A stretch of 64,000 nt of DNA from CAVTJL01 sp963735065. GTDB lineage: Bacteria > Pseudomonadota > Alphaproteobacteria > Geminicoccales > Geminicoccaceae. The position numbers and the translations under genes were made by a program. The notes beneath the pieces are model-generated. The model worked only from the letters and a program-made list of their open reading frames with translations, was not told the origin of the DNA and did no database searches. Location: the NCBI GenBank assembly GCA_963735065.1, contig CAVTJL010000003.1:1-64000 (forward strand). The letters run 5' to 3'. Shown here piece by piece: positions 18,201 to 25,924 of this stretch. The stretch's first letter is position 1; every line of letters starts with the position of its first letter.

Positions 18201-18434
18201 ATCCTGATGACCTCCTTCGCCTTCATCCTGGGGGTCGTGCCGCTCGCCACGGCGCTGGGAGCGGGCGCCGAGATGCGTCAGGCGCTGGGCACGGCCGTCT
18301 TCTTCGGCATGCTGGGCGTGACCGGGTTCGGCCTGCTCTTCACGCCTGTCTTCTATGTCGTCTGCCGCTGGATCGCCGGTCTCGGCCGTCGTGCGCCCGT
18401 CTCGCGTCCCACGGCGCCCCACCCCGCCGAATAG
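15261..18434 (+). CDS. RND multidrug efflux pump, HAE-1 family
   Basis: A 1057-residue inner-membrane proton-driven exporter of AcrB/MexF type. It starts MRLSHFFIDRPIFATV, the conserved cytoplasmic/TM1 boundary. Two large periplasmic loops and twelve membrane helices are recognisable. TM4 carries the proton-relay aspartates (VGIVVDDAIVVVEN) and TM10 the matching Lys (GLAAKNAILIVEFA). The length equals that of typical family members. It is co-transcribed with the adaptor gene. Substrates cannot be told from sequence, and no local TetR repressor is seen directly next to the operon. Confidence 0.95.
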   Translation: MRLSHFFIDRPIFATVVAILITLVGAITYLALPVAQYPEVAPPTVVVTASYPGASADVVAETVATPLEQEINGVDGMLYMASQSTGDGNVSITITFKLGTDLDAAQVLVQNRVAVAEPKLPEEVRRLGITTKKSSPDLMMVVHLRSPDHSLDQLYISNYATLQIKDVLARLDGVGEVRLFGARDYSMRVWLDPERIAELNLTAGDVVSAIQGQNVQVASGTLNQEPMPNPGAYQLSVTTLGRLQDVKQFENIVVKREPDGRVTRVRDVARVELGAQDYLTNSYLDADTAVAILIFQRPGSNALATAHQVLGTMSELSRDFPKGLAYEVVYNPTEFIAESVHEVQKTIYEAILLVVIVVILFLQTWRAAVIPIVAIPVSLIGTFAVMGAFGFSLNNLSLFGLVLAVGIVVDDAIVVVENVERNLHEGMTPREAAHRTMDEVGGALVAIALVLAAVFVPTAFITGISGQFYRQFAITIASATAISCIVSLTLSPALAALLLRARDKEARKPPLILRPISLFFRGFNVAFDRLSHGYGLLTGRLVRMSVLMLVVYAGLILLTGYQFSRTPAGFIPQQDQGYFITVVQLPPGSSLARTDAVVRKAAQIIRGVNGVSHTVAFAGFDGATFTNAPNAGAIFVPLEPFAQRIAKGLTTEGLLTTLRQKMAGIQEGLVFVISPPPVRGIGTSGGFKMMVEDRRGRGLDALAEAVSTLSGAANKTPGLTSVFTLFNTSTPKIYADIDRVKAEMLGVAVEDVFSTLEIYLGSAYVNDFNILGRTYRVTAQADAPFRREAEDIGKLKMRNDRGQMVPIGSVATFTDVTGPYRVPHYNLYPAGEVQGSTIPGFSTGQGIAAMEGLAAEVLPSGFSYEWTDLAYQEKAAGSTALYVFAASVVFVFLVLAAQYESWLLPLAVVLIVPMCLLAAISGVLFRGMDNNILTQIGLVVLVGLAAKNAILIVEFARQAEEEGKSRFEAAVQAARTRLRPILMTSFAFILGVVPLATALGAGAEMRQALGTAVFFGMLGVTGFGLLFTPVFYVVCRWIAGLGRRAPVSRPTAPHPAE

Positions 18435-18509
18435 CGACCTTGCGCACCTGTCCAGGCCTGCCGCGCCTGTGCTAGGCGTCCCCCGTTCCGAAAGGCCGAT
18501 GGAGACACC

Positions 18510-19184
18510 GTGAGCGGCAGGATGAGCCTCGTCATCTTCGACGTCGACGGCACGCTGGTCGACAGCCAGGCGACCATCGTCGCCTGCGCGCGTCAGGCCT
18601 TCGCGGCCGAGGGGCTCCATCCGCCGCCGGCCGAGGCCGTGCGCCGCATCGTCGGCCTGTCGCTCACCGAGGCGATGGCGGTGCTGCTGGGGCGCGAGGA
18701 TCCCGTCCTGGCCGCCCGGATCGCGCAGAGCTACCGTGACGCCTTCCTCGAGTACCGCCTGACGCCGGCGTTCCAGGAGCCGATGTTCCCCGGCGCCCGC
18801 GCCATTCTCGAGCGTCTGCGCGAGCTGGACGTGCCCATGGGCGTCGCGACCGGCAAGGCGATGCGGGGCCTCCATCAGGTGATCGAGCGGCACGGCCTCG
18901 AAGGCTTCTTCGTCACCAAGCAGACCGCGGACCTGCATCCGAGCAAGCCGCATCCGGCCATGGTCCAGGCGGCGATGGCCGAGGCGGGGGCAGCGCCCGG
19001 CGAGACCGTGATGGTGGGCGACACCACCTTCGACATCCTGATGGCGCGTGCGGCGGGCGCCTCGGGAATAGGCGTCAGCTGGGGCAATCACCCGGCGGAC
19101 GAGCTCGAGGCCGCGGGAGCCATGACGGTCCTCGAGAGCTTCGCCGACCTCGAGCCCCTGGCTCTAGGCGCCGCGTCGCCATGA
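18510..19184 (+). CDS. HAD-superfamily phosphatase (phosphoglycolate phosphatase-like)
   Basis: A 224-residue HAD hydrolase. Motif I is VIFDVDGTLVDS with the nucleophile and acid-base aspartates, motif II is GVATGKAMRG, the motif III Lys is in SKPHPAM, and motif IV is MVGDTTFD. The alpha-helical cap between motifs I and II places it in the phosphoglycolate phosphatase/beta-phosphoglucomutase branch. GTG 18510 is used because GGAGA precedes it by four bases; ATG 18522 is the alternative. Its stop overlaps the start of the ATP12-type gene (ATGA), a pairing common in alphaproteobacteria. Confidence 0.9.
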   Translation: MSGRMSLVIFDVDGTLVDSQATIVACARQAFAAEGLHPPPAEAVRRIVGLSLTEAMAVLLGREDPVLAARIAQSYRDAFLEYRLTPAFQEPMFPGARAILERLRELDVPMGVATGKAMRGLHQVIERHGLEGFFVTKQTADLHPSKPHPAMVQAAMAEAGAAPGETVMVGDTTFDILMARAAGASGIGVSWGNHPADELEAAGAMTVLESFADLEPLALGAASP

Positions 19185-19876
19185 AGCGCTTCTACAAGGT
19201 GGTCGAGGTTCGCGAGGAGGGCCAGGGGCATCTGGCATGCCTTGACGGCCGGCCGATCCTGACGCCGACCCGCCACCCGCTCCTCATGCCGAGCGCCGCC
19301 GTGGCCGAGCTGGTGGCCGATGAGTGGCGCTCCCAGGGCGAGGAGGTGCTGCCGGATGCGATGCCGGCGACGCGTCTCGCGACGACCGTGGTCGACCTGA
19401 TGCCCGCCCGACGCCAGGACGCGATCGAGGAGGTCATCGGCTACGCCCAGACCGACCTCCTGTGCTACCGCGCCGCGAGGCCCGGTGAGCTGGTGGCGCG
19501 CGAGGAGGCGGCCTGGCAGCCCTGGCTCGACTGGGCCGAGCGGGAGCTCGACGCGCGACTCGAGGTTGCCCACGCGATCGAGCCCCTGGCCCAGAGCGAG
19601 GCGTCGTTGCGGGCGCTACGCCTGGCCGTGGAGGGGATGGACGACTGGCGCCTTGTCGGCGTCCACGCCGCGACCACCTTGATGGGATCGCTCGTTCTCA
19701 GCCTGGCGATGGCCCGCGGTTGGCTGGACGCTAAGACCGGCTTCGAGGTGGCGCTGCTCGACGAGCTGTTCGAGATCGAGCAGTGGGGCGAGGAGGCCGA
19801 GCAGCAGCGACGGCATGCCCGGCTGCGCCGCGACCTCGAGGTGGCGGAGCGTTTCTTGCATTGCCTTGCCGTCTGA
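19181..19876 (+). CDS. ATP12-type F1-ATPase assembly chaperone
   Basis: A 231-residue homologue of mitochondrial ATP12, which holds the F1 alpha subunit during ATP synthase assembly. Recognisable landmarks are LDGRPILTPTRHPL near the N-terminus, AELVADEWRSQ, and the helical C-terminal half containing ATTLMGSLVLSLA and the conserved acidic helix LLDELFEIEQWG. The gene overlaps the HAD phosphatase gene by four bases. This protein is found mainly in alphaproteobacteria and mitochondria, so it is also evidence for the lineage. Confidence 0.93.
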   Translation: MKRFYKVVEVREEGQGHLACLDGRPILTPTRHPLLMPSAAVAELVADEWRSQGEEVLPDAMPATRLATTVVDLMPARRQDAIEEVIGYAQTDLLCYRAARPGELVAREEAAWQPWLDWAERELDARLEVAHAIEPLAQSEASLRALRLAVEGMDDWRLVGVHAATTLMGSLVLSLAMARGWLDAKTGFEVALLDELFEIEQWGEEAEQQRRHARLRRDLEVAERFLHCLAV

Positions 19877-19972
19877 GCGTTGCCGAGAGGGGAACGGCGC
19901 CGCGGCCATCGCGTTGACAGCCGAGCGGTACGTGCGACGCTGCACGCCGGGCGGGCAGGAAAGGCGGGCTTG

Positions 19973-21043
19973 ATGGATCAGGAGCCGGAGCTGGCGCCGG
20001 TGGCGCATGTCGACCGCGACCCCGCATTCGTGGGCTTTGTGCGCCGCGTCGGCGTCGTGGTCGCCGTGGTGGTCGTCGTGCTGGCGCTCTGGCAGGCCCA
20101 GCAGGTGCTCCTTATCTTCTTCTTCGGCTGTCTTTTGGCCGTGGCCCTGCATCGGGGCGGCGTGATCGTCGCGCGTCTGACGCGGCTGCCGCGACGCCTC
20201 GCCACCGTCCTTACCTTCATCCTGGCGCTGGTCGCGATCGTCGGCGGCAGCGTCTTGTTCGGCAGTCAGATCGGCGACCAGATCCAGCAGCTGACCGCAC
20301 GCCTCCCGGCGGCGCGGGATGCGTTGGCAGGCTTCCTTGCCCAGTTCGGCATCCGGAATGTCGGCATCAGCTCGGTGCTCAGCACCTTCGGCTCGAGCGC
20401 CACCGAGATGCTGGGCGGGGCAACGTCCATCGTCTCCGGCGGCGTCTCCTATGCCCTGAACGTGATTTTCATCCTCTTCGTCTGCCTTTTCCTGGCGCTC
20501 GATCCGGAGCGCTATCGGGACGGGCTCGTCCGCCTGGTGCCGCCCGCCGGGCGGCACCGCTTCCGCCACGTGCTGGACGAGGCCGGCTCGCTGCTCGGCA
20601 CCTGGCTGGTCGGTCAGCTGGTGCTGATGGTGATGATCGCCGCTGCGTCGATGCTGGGGCTGGGCCTTTTGGGCCTACCACTCTTCGTGGCGCTGGGTGT
20701 GATCGCCGGCGTGCTGGAGTTCGTGCCGGTGATCGGGCCCATCGTTGCCGCCCTGCCGGCCATCCTCATCGGGTTCACCGTGAGCCCCATGACGGCGCTC
20801 TACGTCGTCCTCCTCTACCTCGCCATCAACCAGCTCGAGGGCAACGTTCTGCTGCCCCTCATCCAGCAGCGCGAGGTCGAGCTGCCGCCGCTCCTCACCA
20901 TGTCGGCCGTCATCGCCTTCGGCGCCATCTTCGGCTTCATGGGCCTTGTCATCGCCGTGCCGTTGCTCGTCGTCCTCAAGGTCTTCATCGAGCGCCTCTA
21001 CATCGAGGACGTTCTGGAGAAGCGGCCCGCCGACGACGGCTGA
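19973..21043 (+). CDS. AI-2E family transporter (PerM/TqsA-like permease)
   Basis: A 356-residue inner-membrane protein with about eight helices, arranged as in the AI-2E transporter family. The C-terminal half has the family signatures LVPPAGRHRFRHVL and YLAINQLEGNVLLPLIQ, and the last helices contain FGAIFGFMGLVIAVPL. ATG 19973 is chosen because AGGAAAGG lies 8 bases upstream; the frame continues to 19880 without family sequence. Members export small molecules or exchange ions, and only some act on autoinducer-2. It may be co-transcribed with the ligD fragments downstream (65-base gap), though a functional link is not evident. Confidence 0.85.
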   Translation: MDQEPELAPVAHVDRDPAFVGFVRRVGVVVAVVVVVLALWQAQQVLLIFFFGCLLAVALHRGGVIVARLTRLPRRLATVLTFILALVAIVGGSVLFGSQIGDQIQQLTARLPAARDALAGFLAQFGIRNVGISSVLSTFGSSATEMLGGATSIVSGGVSYALNVIFILFVCLFLALDPERYRDGLVRLVPPAGRHRFRHVLDEAGSLLGTWLVGQLVLMVMIAAASMLGLGLLGLPLFVALGVIAGVLEFVPVIGPIVAALPAILIGFTVSPMTALYVVLLYLAINQLEGNVLLPLIQQREVELPPLLTMSAVIAFGAIFGFMGLVIAVPLLVVLKVFIERLYIEDVLEKRPADDG

Positions 21044-21108
21044 GCGCCCGCCGGAACCGTGTCCGGCGCGAGCCGTTCCGCAGGGAGAACGTAGAGGCTC
21101 GACGGATC

Positions 21109-21714
21109 ATGGCGGGAAGCGGATCGCTGGATGCCTATCGGCGGCGTCGGAACCTCGGGCGCAGCGGCGAGCCCGGTGGCGGGCGCGGGGATGGCGAGAA
21201 GGCGCCCCGCTTCGTGATCCAGGAGCACGCGGCCAGCACCCATCACTACGATTTCCGTCTCGAGGTCGATGGCGTGCTGAAGTCGTGGGCGGTGCCCAAG
21301 GGGCCGTCGACCGATCCGCGCGAGAAGCGGCTGGCCGTCCCCACCGAGGACCACCCCTTGGACTATGCCGGCTTCGAGGGGACGATCCCCGAGGGTGAGT
21401 ACGGTGCTGGCGCTGTCATCGTCTGGGACGAGGGCACCTACGAGAACGGCTCGGAGAAGGACGGAGAGCGTCTCTCGATGGCCGACGCCCTGAAGCGCGG
21501 CCACGCAATCGTCCGGCTGCACGGCCAGAAGCTCGAGGGCGGCTATTCCCTGCAGCGGATCGGCAAGGGCGACGAGACGCGCTGGCTTCTCGTCAAGATG
21601 CGCGACGAGGCGGCCGATGCGCGCCGACGCCCCGTCTCGACCCAGCCGGAATCGGTGCAAAGCGGCAAGACCGTCGAGGAGGTTGCCGGCGCTGAGCAGG
21701 AGGAGGGATCGTGA
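21109..21714 (+). CDS. stand-alone LigD 3'-phosphoesterase domain protein
   Basis: A 201-residue protein equal to the phosphoesterase module of bacterial end-joining ligase LigD, which trims 3'-phosphate or ribonucleotide ends before ligation. The Mn-site residues are all present with the spacing known for the Pseudomonas enzyme: H40, H46 and D48 (EHAASTHHYDFR) and H82 (TEDHPLDY). The N-terminus before about residue 30 is a basic, Gly-rich linker. The stop overlaps the GTG start of the ligase gene, so the two are translationally coupled. In most bacteria this module is fused to ligase and polymerase. Confidence 0.92.
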   Translation: MAGSGSLDAYRRRRNLGRSGEPGGGRGDGEKAPRFVIQEHAASTHHYDFRLEVDGVLKSWAVPKGPSTDPREKRLAVPTEDHPLDYAGFEGTIPEGEYGAGAVIVWDEGTYENGSEKDGERLSMADALKRGHAIVRLHGQKLEGGYSLQRIGKGDETRWLLVKMRDEAADARRRPVSTQPESVQSGKTVEEVAGAEQEEGS

Positions 21715-22712
21715 CACGCGACCTCGGCCTGACGGAGGAGGAGCAGAGGCTGCTGCGGGCCGAGGCGCTGCCCGACTGGACCGAGCCGATGCTGGCGACG
21801 CTGACCCACGAGCCCTTCTCGGACCCGGACTGGATCTACGAGCGCAAGCTCGACGGCGTGCGCGTTCTCGCGTTCATCGAGCGAGGGCAGGTGCGTCTGT
21901 CGAGCCGCAACCGGCAGGAGCTGAACGAGACCTATCCCGAGATCGTCGACGCGCTGGCGGCGCAGAAGCCTCCCGATCTCGTCCTCGACGGCGAGGTCGT
22001 GACCTTCGCGGGCCGGGTCACGAGCTTCTCCAGGCTGCAGGGCCGGATGCAGACGCATGACGCCAGAGCAGCGCGCCAGAGCGGCATTCCGGTCTACTTC
22101 TATCTCTTCGATCTTCTCCATTTGGACGGCCAGGACCTTACGGCCCTGCCGCTCCGGCAGCGCAAGGTGCTGCTCAAGGGCGCTCTGCAGTTCAAGGATC
22201 CATTGCGCTTCACCCGGCACCGCAACGGCGGCGGGGTTCCCTTTCTCGCCGAGGCCTGCCGCAAGGGCTGGGAGGGGCTGATCGCCAAGCGCGCCTCCTC
22301 GAGCTATGTCCACCATCGCTCGCACGACTGGCTGAAGCTCAAATGCGGCCGCCGGCAGGAGCTGGTGATCGGCGGCTTCACCGACCCGGAAGGAACGCGG
22401 GTGGGCTTCGGCGCTCTCCTGCTCGGCCACTATGACGACGGCAACCTGCGCTACGCCGGGAGGGTGGGCACCGGCTTCGACGACGCGCTGTTGCAGCGCC
22501 TGCGCGAGCGGTTGGACGGCCTCGCGGTCGAGCGCTCGCCTTTCGCCGATGAGGTCGACCGGGAGAGCGATGCGCACTTCGTGCGGCCCGAGCTGGTGGC
22601 CGAGATAGGCTTCACGGAATGGACCGACGCCGGACGGCTGCGGCATCCGCGCTTTCTGGGGCTCCGAGCGGACAAGCCCGCGCGCGACGTCGTCCGGGAG
22701 CAGGCCGAGTGA
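21711..22712 (+). CDS. ATP-dependent DNA ligase (LigD ligase module)
   Basis: A 333-residue ATP-dependent ligase made of a nucleotidyltransferase domain and an OB-fold. Motif I is YERKLDGVR with the AMP-accepting K46. Further motifs are DGEVV, a Gly-Leu-Ile-Ala-Lys segment (WEGLIAKRA, motif IV) and WLKLK (motif V). There is no DNA-binding domain N-terminal to it, as expected for the LigD central module. The start is GTG 21711 inside the previous stop, and its own stop overlaps the GTG of the polymerase gene. Together the three genes rebuild a complete LigD in the order phosphoesterase-ligase-polymerase. Confidence 0.93.
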   Translation: MTRDLGLTEEEQRLLRAEALPDWTEPMLATLTHEPFSDPDWIYERKLDGVRVLAFIERGQVRLSSRNRQELNETYPEIVDALAAQKPPDLVLDGEVVTFAGRVTSFSRLQGRMQTHDARAARQSGIPVYFYLFDLLHLDGQDLTALPLRQRKVLLKGALQFKDPLRFTRHRNGGGVPFLAEACRKGWEGLIAKRASSSYVHHRSHDWLKLKCGRRQELVIGGFTDPEGTRVGFGALLLGHYDDGNLRYAGRVGTGFDDALLQRLRERLDGLAVERSPFADEVDRESDAHFVRPELVAEIGFTEWTDAGRLRHPRFLGLRADKPARDVVREQAE

Positions 22713-23620
22713 GTGACGCCGCGACCATCGACGCCGACGGCCGCACCGTCGAGATCGGTCACCCCGACAAGCTGATGTTTCCGAAGGACGACATCAGCAA
22801 GGCCGACCTCGCCCGCTACATGGTCAAGATGGCGCCCGCCATGCTGCCGCACATCGACGGCCGGCCGCTCTCGTATCAGCGCTTCCCGGACGGCATCGAG
22901 GGCAGCGGCTTCTTCCAAAAGCACGCAGGCGAGCACTTTCCGGACTGGGTGCGCCGCGCGTCCCTCGCGAAGGAGGGCGGCACGGTCGACTATGTGGTGG
23001 CCGACAGCGCCGCGACGCTCGCCTACCTCGCCGACCAGGCGGCGATCGTGCTCCATGTGGGGCTGGCCCGGGTCGACAGGCCCGACCACCCCGACCGGCT
23101 CGTCATCGACCTCGATCCACCGGAGGACGACTTCGCCACGGTCGTGGCGGCGGCGCATCGGGTGAAGGATCTGCTGGATCGCCTCGATCTTGCGAGCTTC
23201 GTGATGACAACGGGCTCGCGCGGCCTGCACGTGGTGCTCCCGCTCGACCGTAAGGAGGCGTTCGATGCCGTGCGCGACGTCGCCCACGACCTGGCCGACC
23301 GACTGGCGCAAGCCCATCCCGACGCGCTGACGGTCGAGCAGCGCAAGGCGAAGCGCGGCGACCGCGTCTTCCTCGATGTCGGCCGCAACGCCTACGGCCA
23401 GACCGCCGTCGCCCCCTACTCCCCCCGTGCCCGCCCTGGGGCACCCGTCGCGACGCCCGTCGAATGGGACGAGATCGATGCCAAGGGCATGACGGCGCGG
23501 CGGTGGACCATGAGCAACATCGCTCGGCGGCTGGGCCAGCGGGACGATCCCTGGAAGGCGATCGCCCGCTCGCCCCACAACGCTGCCGCGATCGGCGACG
23601 CGCTGGCCCGGCTGGAATAG
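22709..23620 (+). CDS. LigD polymerase module (archaeo-eukaryotic primase-type)
   Basis: A 303-residue primase-polymerase domain that fills gaps during non-homologous end joining. The catalytic metal pair is VIDLDPPEDD (D134, D136). SRGLHVVLPL contains the family Ser/Arg/His nucleotide contacts, and FLDVGRNAYGQTAVAPYS carries the third acidic residue and the LigD-Pol signature. The start is GTG 22709, overlapping the ligase stop; the longer frame from 22619 runs inside the ligase gene and was rejected. No Ku gene is in the window, so the partner must lie elsewhere. Confidence 0.93.
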   Translation: MSDAATIDADGRTVEIGHPDKLMFPKDDISKADLARYMVKMAPAMLPHIDGRPLSYQRFPDGIEGSGFFQKHAGEHFPDWVRRASLAKEGGTVDYVVADSAATLAYLADQAAIVLHVGLARVDRPDHPDRLVIDLDPPEDDFATVVAAAHRVKDLLDRLDLASFVMTTGSRGLHVVLPLDRKEAFDAVRDVAHDLADRLAQAHPDALTVEQRKAKRGDRVFLDVGRNAYGQTAVAPYSPRARPGAPVATPVEWDEIDAKGMTARRWTMSNIARRLGQRDDPWKAIARSPHNAAAIGDALARLE

Positions 23621-23634
23621 CAGCGGGCTGGGAC

Positions 23635-23656
23635 GGCGCTCCCGATCGGGAGCGCC
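23635..23656. terminator. 22-bp perfect palindrome between convergent genes
   Basis: GGCGCTCCCGATCGGGAGCGCC is an unbroken palindrome placed 14 bases after the polymerase-module gene and 9 bases before the end of the convergent hydroxylase gene. It probably works as a bidirectional terminator hairpin. No U-tract is present. Confidence 0.7.
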
Positions 23657-23665
23657 GCCTGTTGC

Positions 23666-25924
23666 CTAGCCTTCGATCAGCGCCTCGATCGCGATCGGAA
23701 AGCGCCGCACCCGGACACCCGTCGCATGCCATACCGCGTTGGCGACCGCCCCCGCGGTGCCGGTGATGCCGATCTCGCCCACCCCCTTGATCCCGAGCGC
23801 GTTGACGTAGGGATCGTGCTCCTCGACCAAGATCGCCTCGAGCGAGGGCACGTCGGCATTCACCGGCACATGATACTCGGCAAGGTTGGCGTTCATGATC
23901 CGGCCGGTGCGCGGATCGTGCAGCGCCTGCTCGTGCAGCGCGAAGGAGACGCCCCAGATCATCCCGCCATAGTACTGGCTGCGCACCAGGCGCGGGTTGA
24001 TCACCGTGCCGGCCGCGAAGGCGCCGACCACGCGCGTGGCGCGGATCTGGCAGAGCTCGGGGTCGACCTTCACCTCGGCGAAGACGGCGCCGTGCGCATA
24101 CATGGCATAGGCGCCCTGCGCGTCCGGATTGCCGGCGCTGCTGCCCCGACCCTCGATCTCGGCCACACCGGCGCGAGCCATGATGTCGCCATAGCGCTCG
24201 CCCCTGCTCTCGTCGTCGCGTCGCACCAGCCGGCCATCGCGCGCCTCGACGCCGACATTGTCGGCTCCGAACAGCGGCGAGCGCTCGTCGCGCATGGCAA
24301 GCTCCGCAAGCTTGGCGATCACGTCGCCGCCGGCCGCATGGACGGCCATGCCCGCGGTCGCCGTATGGGCCGACCCGCCGGCGATGCCCGCGTCCGGCAG
24401 GCGCGAATCACCCGCCAGGAGCTCCAGCCGATCGGCCGCGATGCCGAGGCTGTCGGCCGCGATCTGGGCCAGCGCCGTCCAGGCGCCCTGGCCCATGTCC
24501 TCCGCACCGATCTCGACCCGACCGCTTCCATCCTGCCGCAGGACCGCGCGCGCGTGGCCCTCGAACATGAGGGCCGGGAAGGTCGCGGTGCCGAGGCCCC
24601 AGCCGACCAGCAGCCCGTTCTCGTCGCGCATCTGGCGCGGCGCCTTCGGGCGTCCCTCCCAGCCGAAGCGGGCGGCAGCCTGCGCATAGCACTCCCTGAG
24701 CGCCTTCGAGGAGAAGGGCTTGCCTGAGAGCGGCTCCACCTCGGCATAGTTCCTCAGGCGGAACGCGAGCGGGTCCATGTCCGCCGCCAGCGCCATCTCG
24801 TCGATGGCGCTCTCGAGCGCGATGCTGCCGGTCGCCTCGCCGGGTGCCCGCATGAAGAGGGGCGTGCCGGTGTCGAGCCGGACGGCGTCGGTCGTCGTGG
24901 CGATGGCCGGGCTCGCATAGAGCGTGTGGCTCGCCTGGGCGGCAGGCTCGAGGAAATCGTCGAACGTGCTGGTGGCCACGCGTGCGTGGTGCTGGATCGC
25001 CGTCAGGGCGCCGCGCTTGTCGGTGCCCATCCGGAGCGTCTGGCGGGCCGGGGAGCGATGGCCGACAGGCCCGTACATCTGCTCGCGCCGCAGCACGAGC
25101 TTGACCGGCCGCTGGACCAGACGCGCGGCGAGAATGCCCAGGACCTGCGGCCCCGAGATCAGCCCCTTCGAGCCGAACCCGCCGCCCAGGAAGGGGCTGC
25201 GGATGTGGATGTCCTCGCGTGGGATGCCGAAGAGACCGGCGATCCGGTCCTGGGCCCAGGCGAGGCCCTGGCTCGGCGTGTCGATCGACAGCCGGTCGCC
25301 GTCCCACGCGGCCACGATGGCATGCGGCTCCATCGCATTGTGGTACTGCGCCGGCGTCTCGTAGGTCGCCTCGATCCGGTACGCGGCCGCGGCGAGGCCC
25401 GCCTCGACATCGCCGTGACGGACCTCCGACGGCGTGCCGACGCCGATCGCCGGCGGCACGAAGGGCTCGTTGCCGTCGAGCCCCAACCGCACGGGCTCTG
25501 CTTCGTAGCGAGGCGCCAGCAGTGCCGCACCTTCCGTCGCGGCCTCCAGCGTCTCGGCGATCACCACGGCGATCGGCTGGCCGGCGTAGCGCACGCCGTT
25601 ATTCTGCAGCAGCTCGAGGCGGAACATGAAGGGGTGGAGCTTGGCGTCGGGATCGAGGGCCAGCGGCGGGCGGTTCTCGGGCGTCATCACCTCGACGACG
25701 CCCGCATGCGCCTTGGCCGCCGCCTCGTCGAGGGAAAGGACCCGGCCGCGCGCGATGCTGCTGGCCACAAGGACGGCATAGAGCATGCCCGGCGGGTGGT
25801 TGTCCGCCGCGTAGCGCGCTTGGCCCGTGACCTTGAGGAAGCCGTCGCGGCGGGTGAGGGGCTGGCCGATGCTGGCGCCGTGGCGGCGCTGCGGGGCGAG
25901 CCCTGCTTCGGTGGTCTCAGCCAT
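23666..25924 (-). CDS. molybdenum hydroxylase large subunit (xanthine dehydrogenase/aldehyde oxidase family)
   Basis: A 752-residue molybdopterin-binding subunit that hydroxylates an aldehyde or N-heterocycle with water-derived oxygen. Visible signatures are the N-terminal hammerhead (LTRRDGFLKVTGQARYAAD), a Gln/Gly Moco loop (SPFLGGGFGSKG), RAPGEATGSIALESAIDE, and the catalytic Glu near residue 717 in GVGEIG. The FAD and 2Fe-2S subunit genes lie upstream with overlaps, giving a small-medium-large operon. The composition resembles the PaoABC (YagTSR) aldehyde oxidoreductase type. No dedicated maturation chaperone (XdhC/PaoD-like) gene is adjacent. Confidence 0.92.
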   Translation of the reverse strand: MAETTEAGLAPQRRHGASIGQPLTRRDGFLKVTGQARYAADNHPPGMLYAVLVASSIARGRVLSLDEAAAKAHAGVVEVMTPENRPPLALDPDAKLHPFMFRLELLQNNGVRYAGQPIAVVIAETLEAATEGAALLAPRYEAEPVRLGLDGNEPFVPPAIGVGTPSEVRHGDVEAGLAAAAYRIEATYETPAQYHNAMEPHAIVAAWDGDRLSIDTPSQGLAWAQDRIAGLFGIPREDIHIRSPFLGGGFGSKGLISGPQVLGILAARLVQRPVKLVLRREQMYGPVGHRSPARQTLRMGTDKRGALTAIQHHARVATSTFDDFLEPAAQASHTLYASPAIATTTDAVRLDTGTPLFMRAPGEATGSIALESAIDEMALAADMDPLAFRLRNYAEVEPLSGKPFSSKALRECYAQAAARFGWEGRPKAPRQMRDENGLLVGWGLGTATFPALMFEGHARAVLRQDGSGRVEIGAEDMGQGAWTALAQIAADSLGIAADRLELLAGDSRLPDAGIAGGSAHTATAGMAVHAAGGDVIAKLAELAMRDERSPLFGADNVGVEARDGRLVRRDDESRGERYGDIMARAGVAEIEGRGSSAGNPDAQGAYAMYAHGAVFAEVKVDPELCQIRATRVVGAFAAGTVINPRLVRSQYYGGMIWGVSFALHEQALHDPRTGRIMNANLAEYHVPVNADVPSLEAILVEEHDPYVNALGIKGVGEIGITGTAGAVANAVWHATGVRVRRFPIAIEALIEG

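Noticed and set aside
15159..19091. Very long open frame on the minus strand opposite the RND pump
   Set aside because: It is an artefact of GC-rich codon usage: its product is Arg/Ala/Gly/His-rich low-complexity sequence, and the plus strand encodes a textbook RND pump and HAD phosphatase.
21109..23620. Complete NHEJ operon with ku
   Set aside because: No Ku-like gene is in the window; the neighbours are a permease and a molybdenum hydroxylase.
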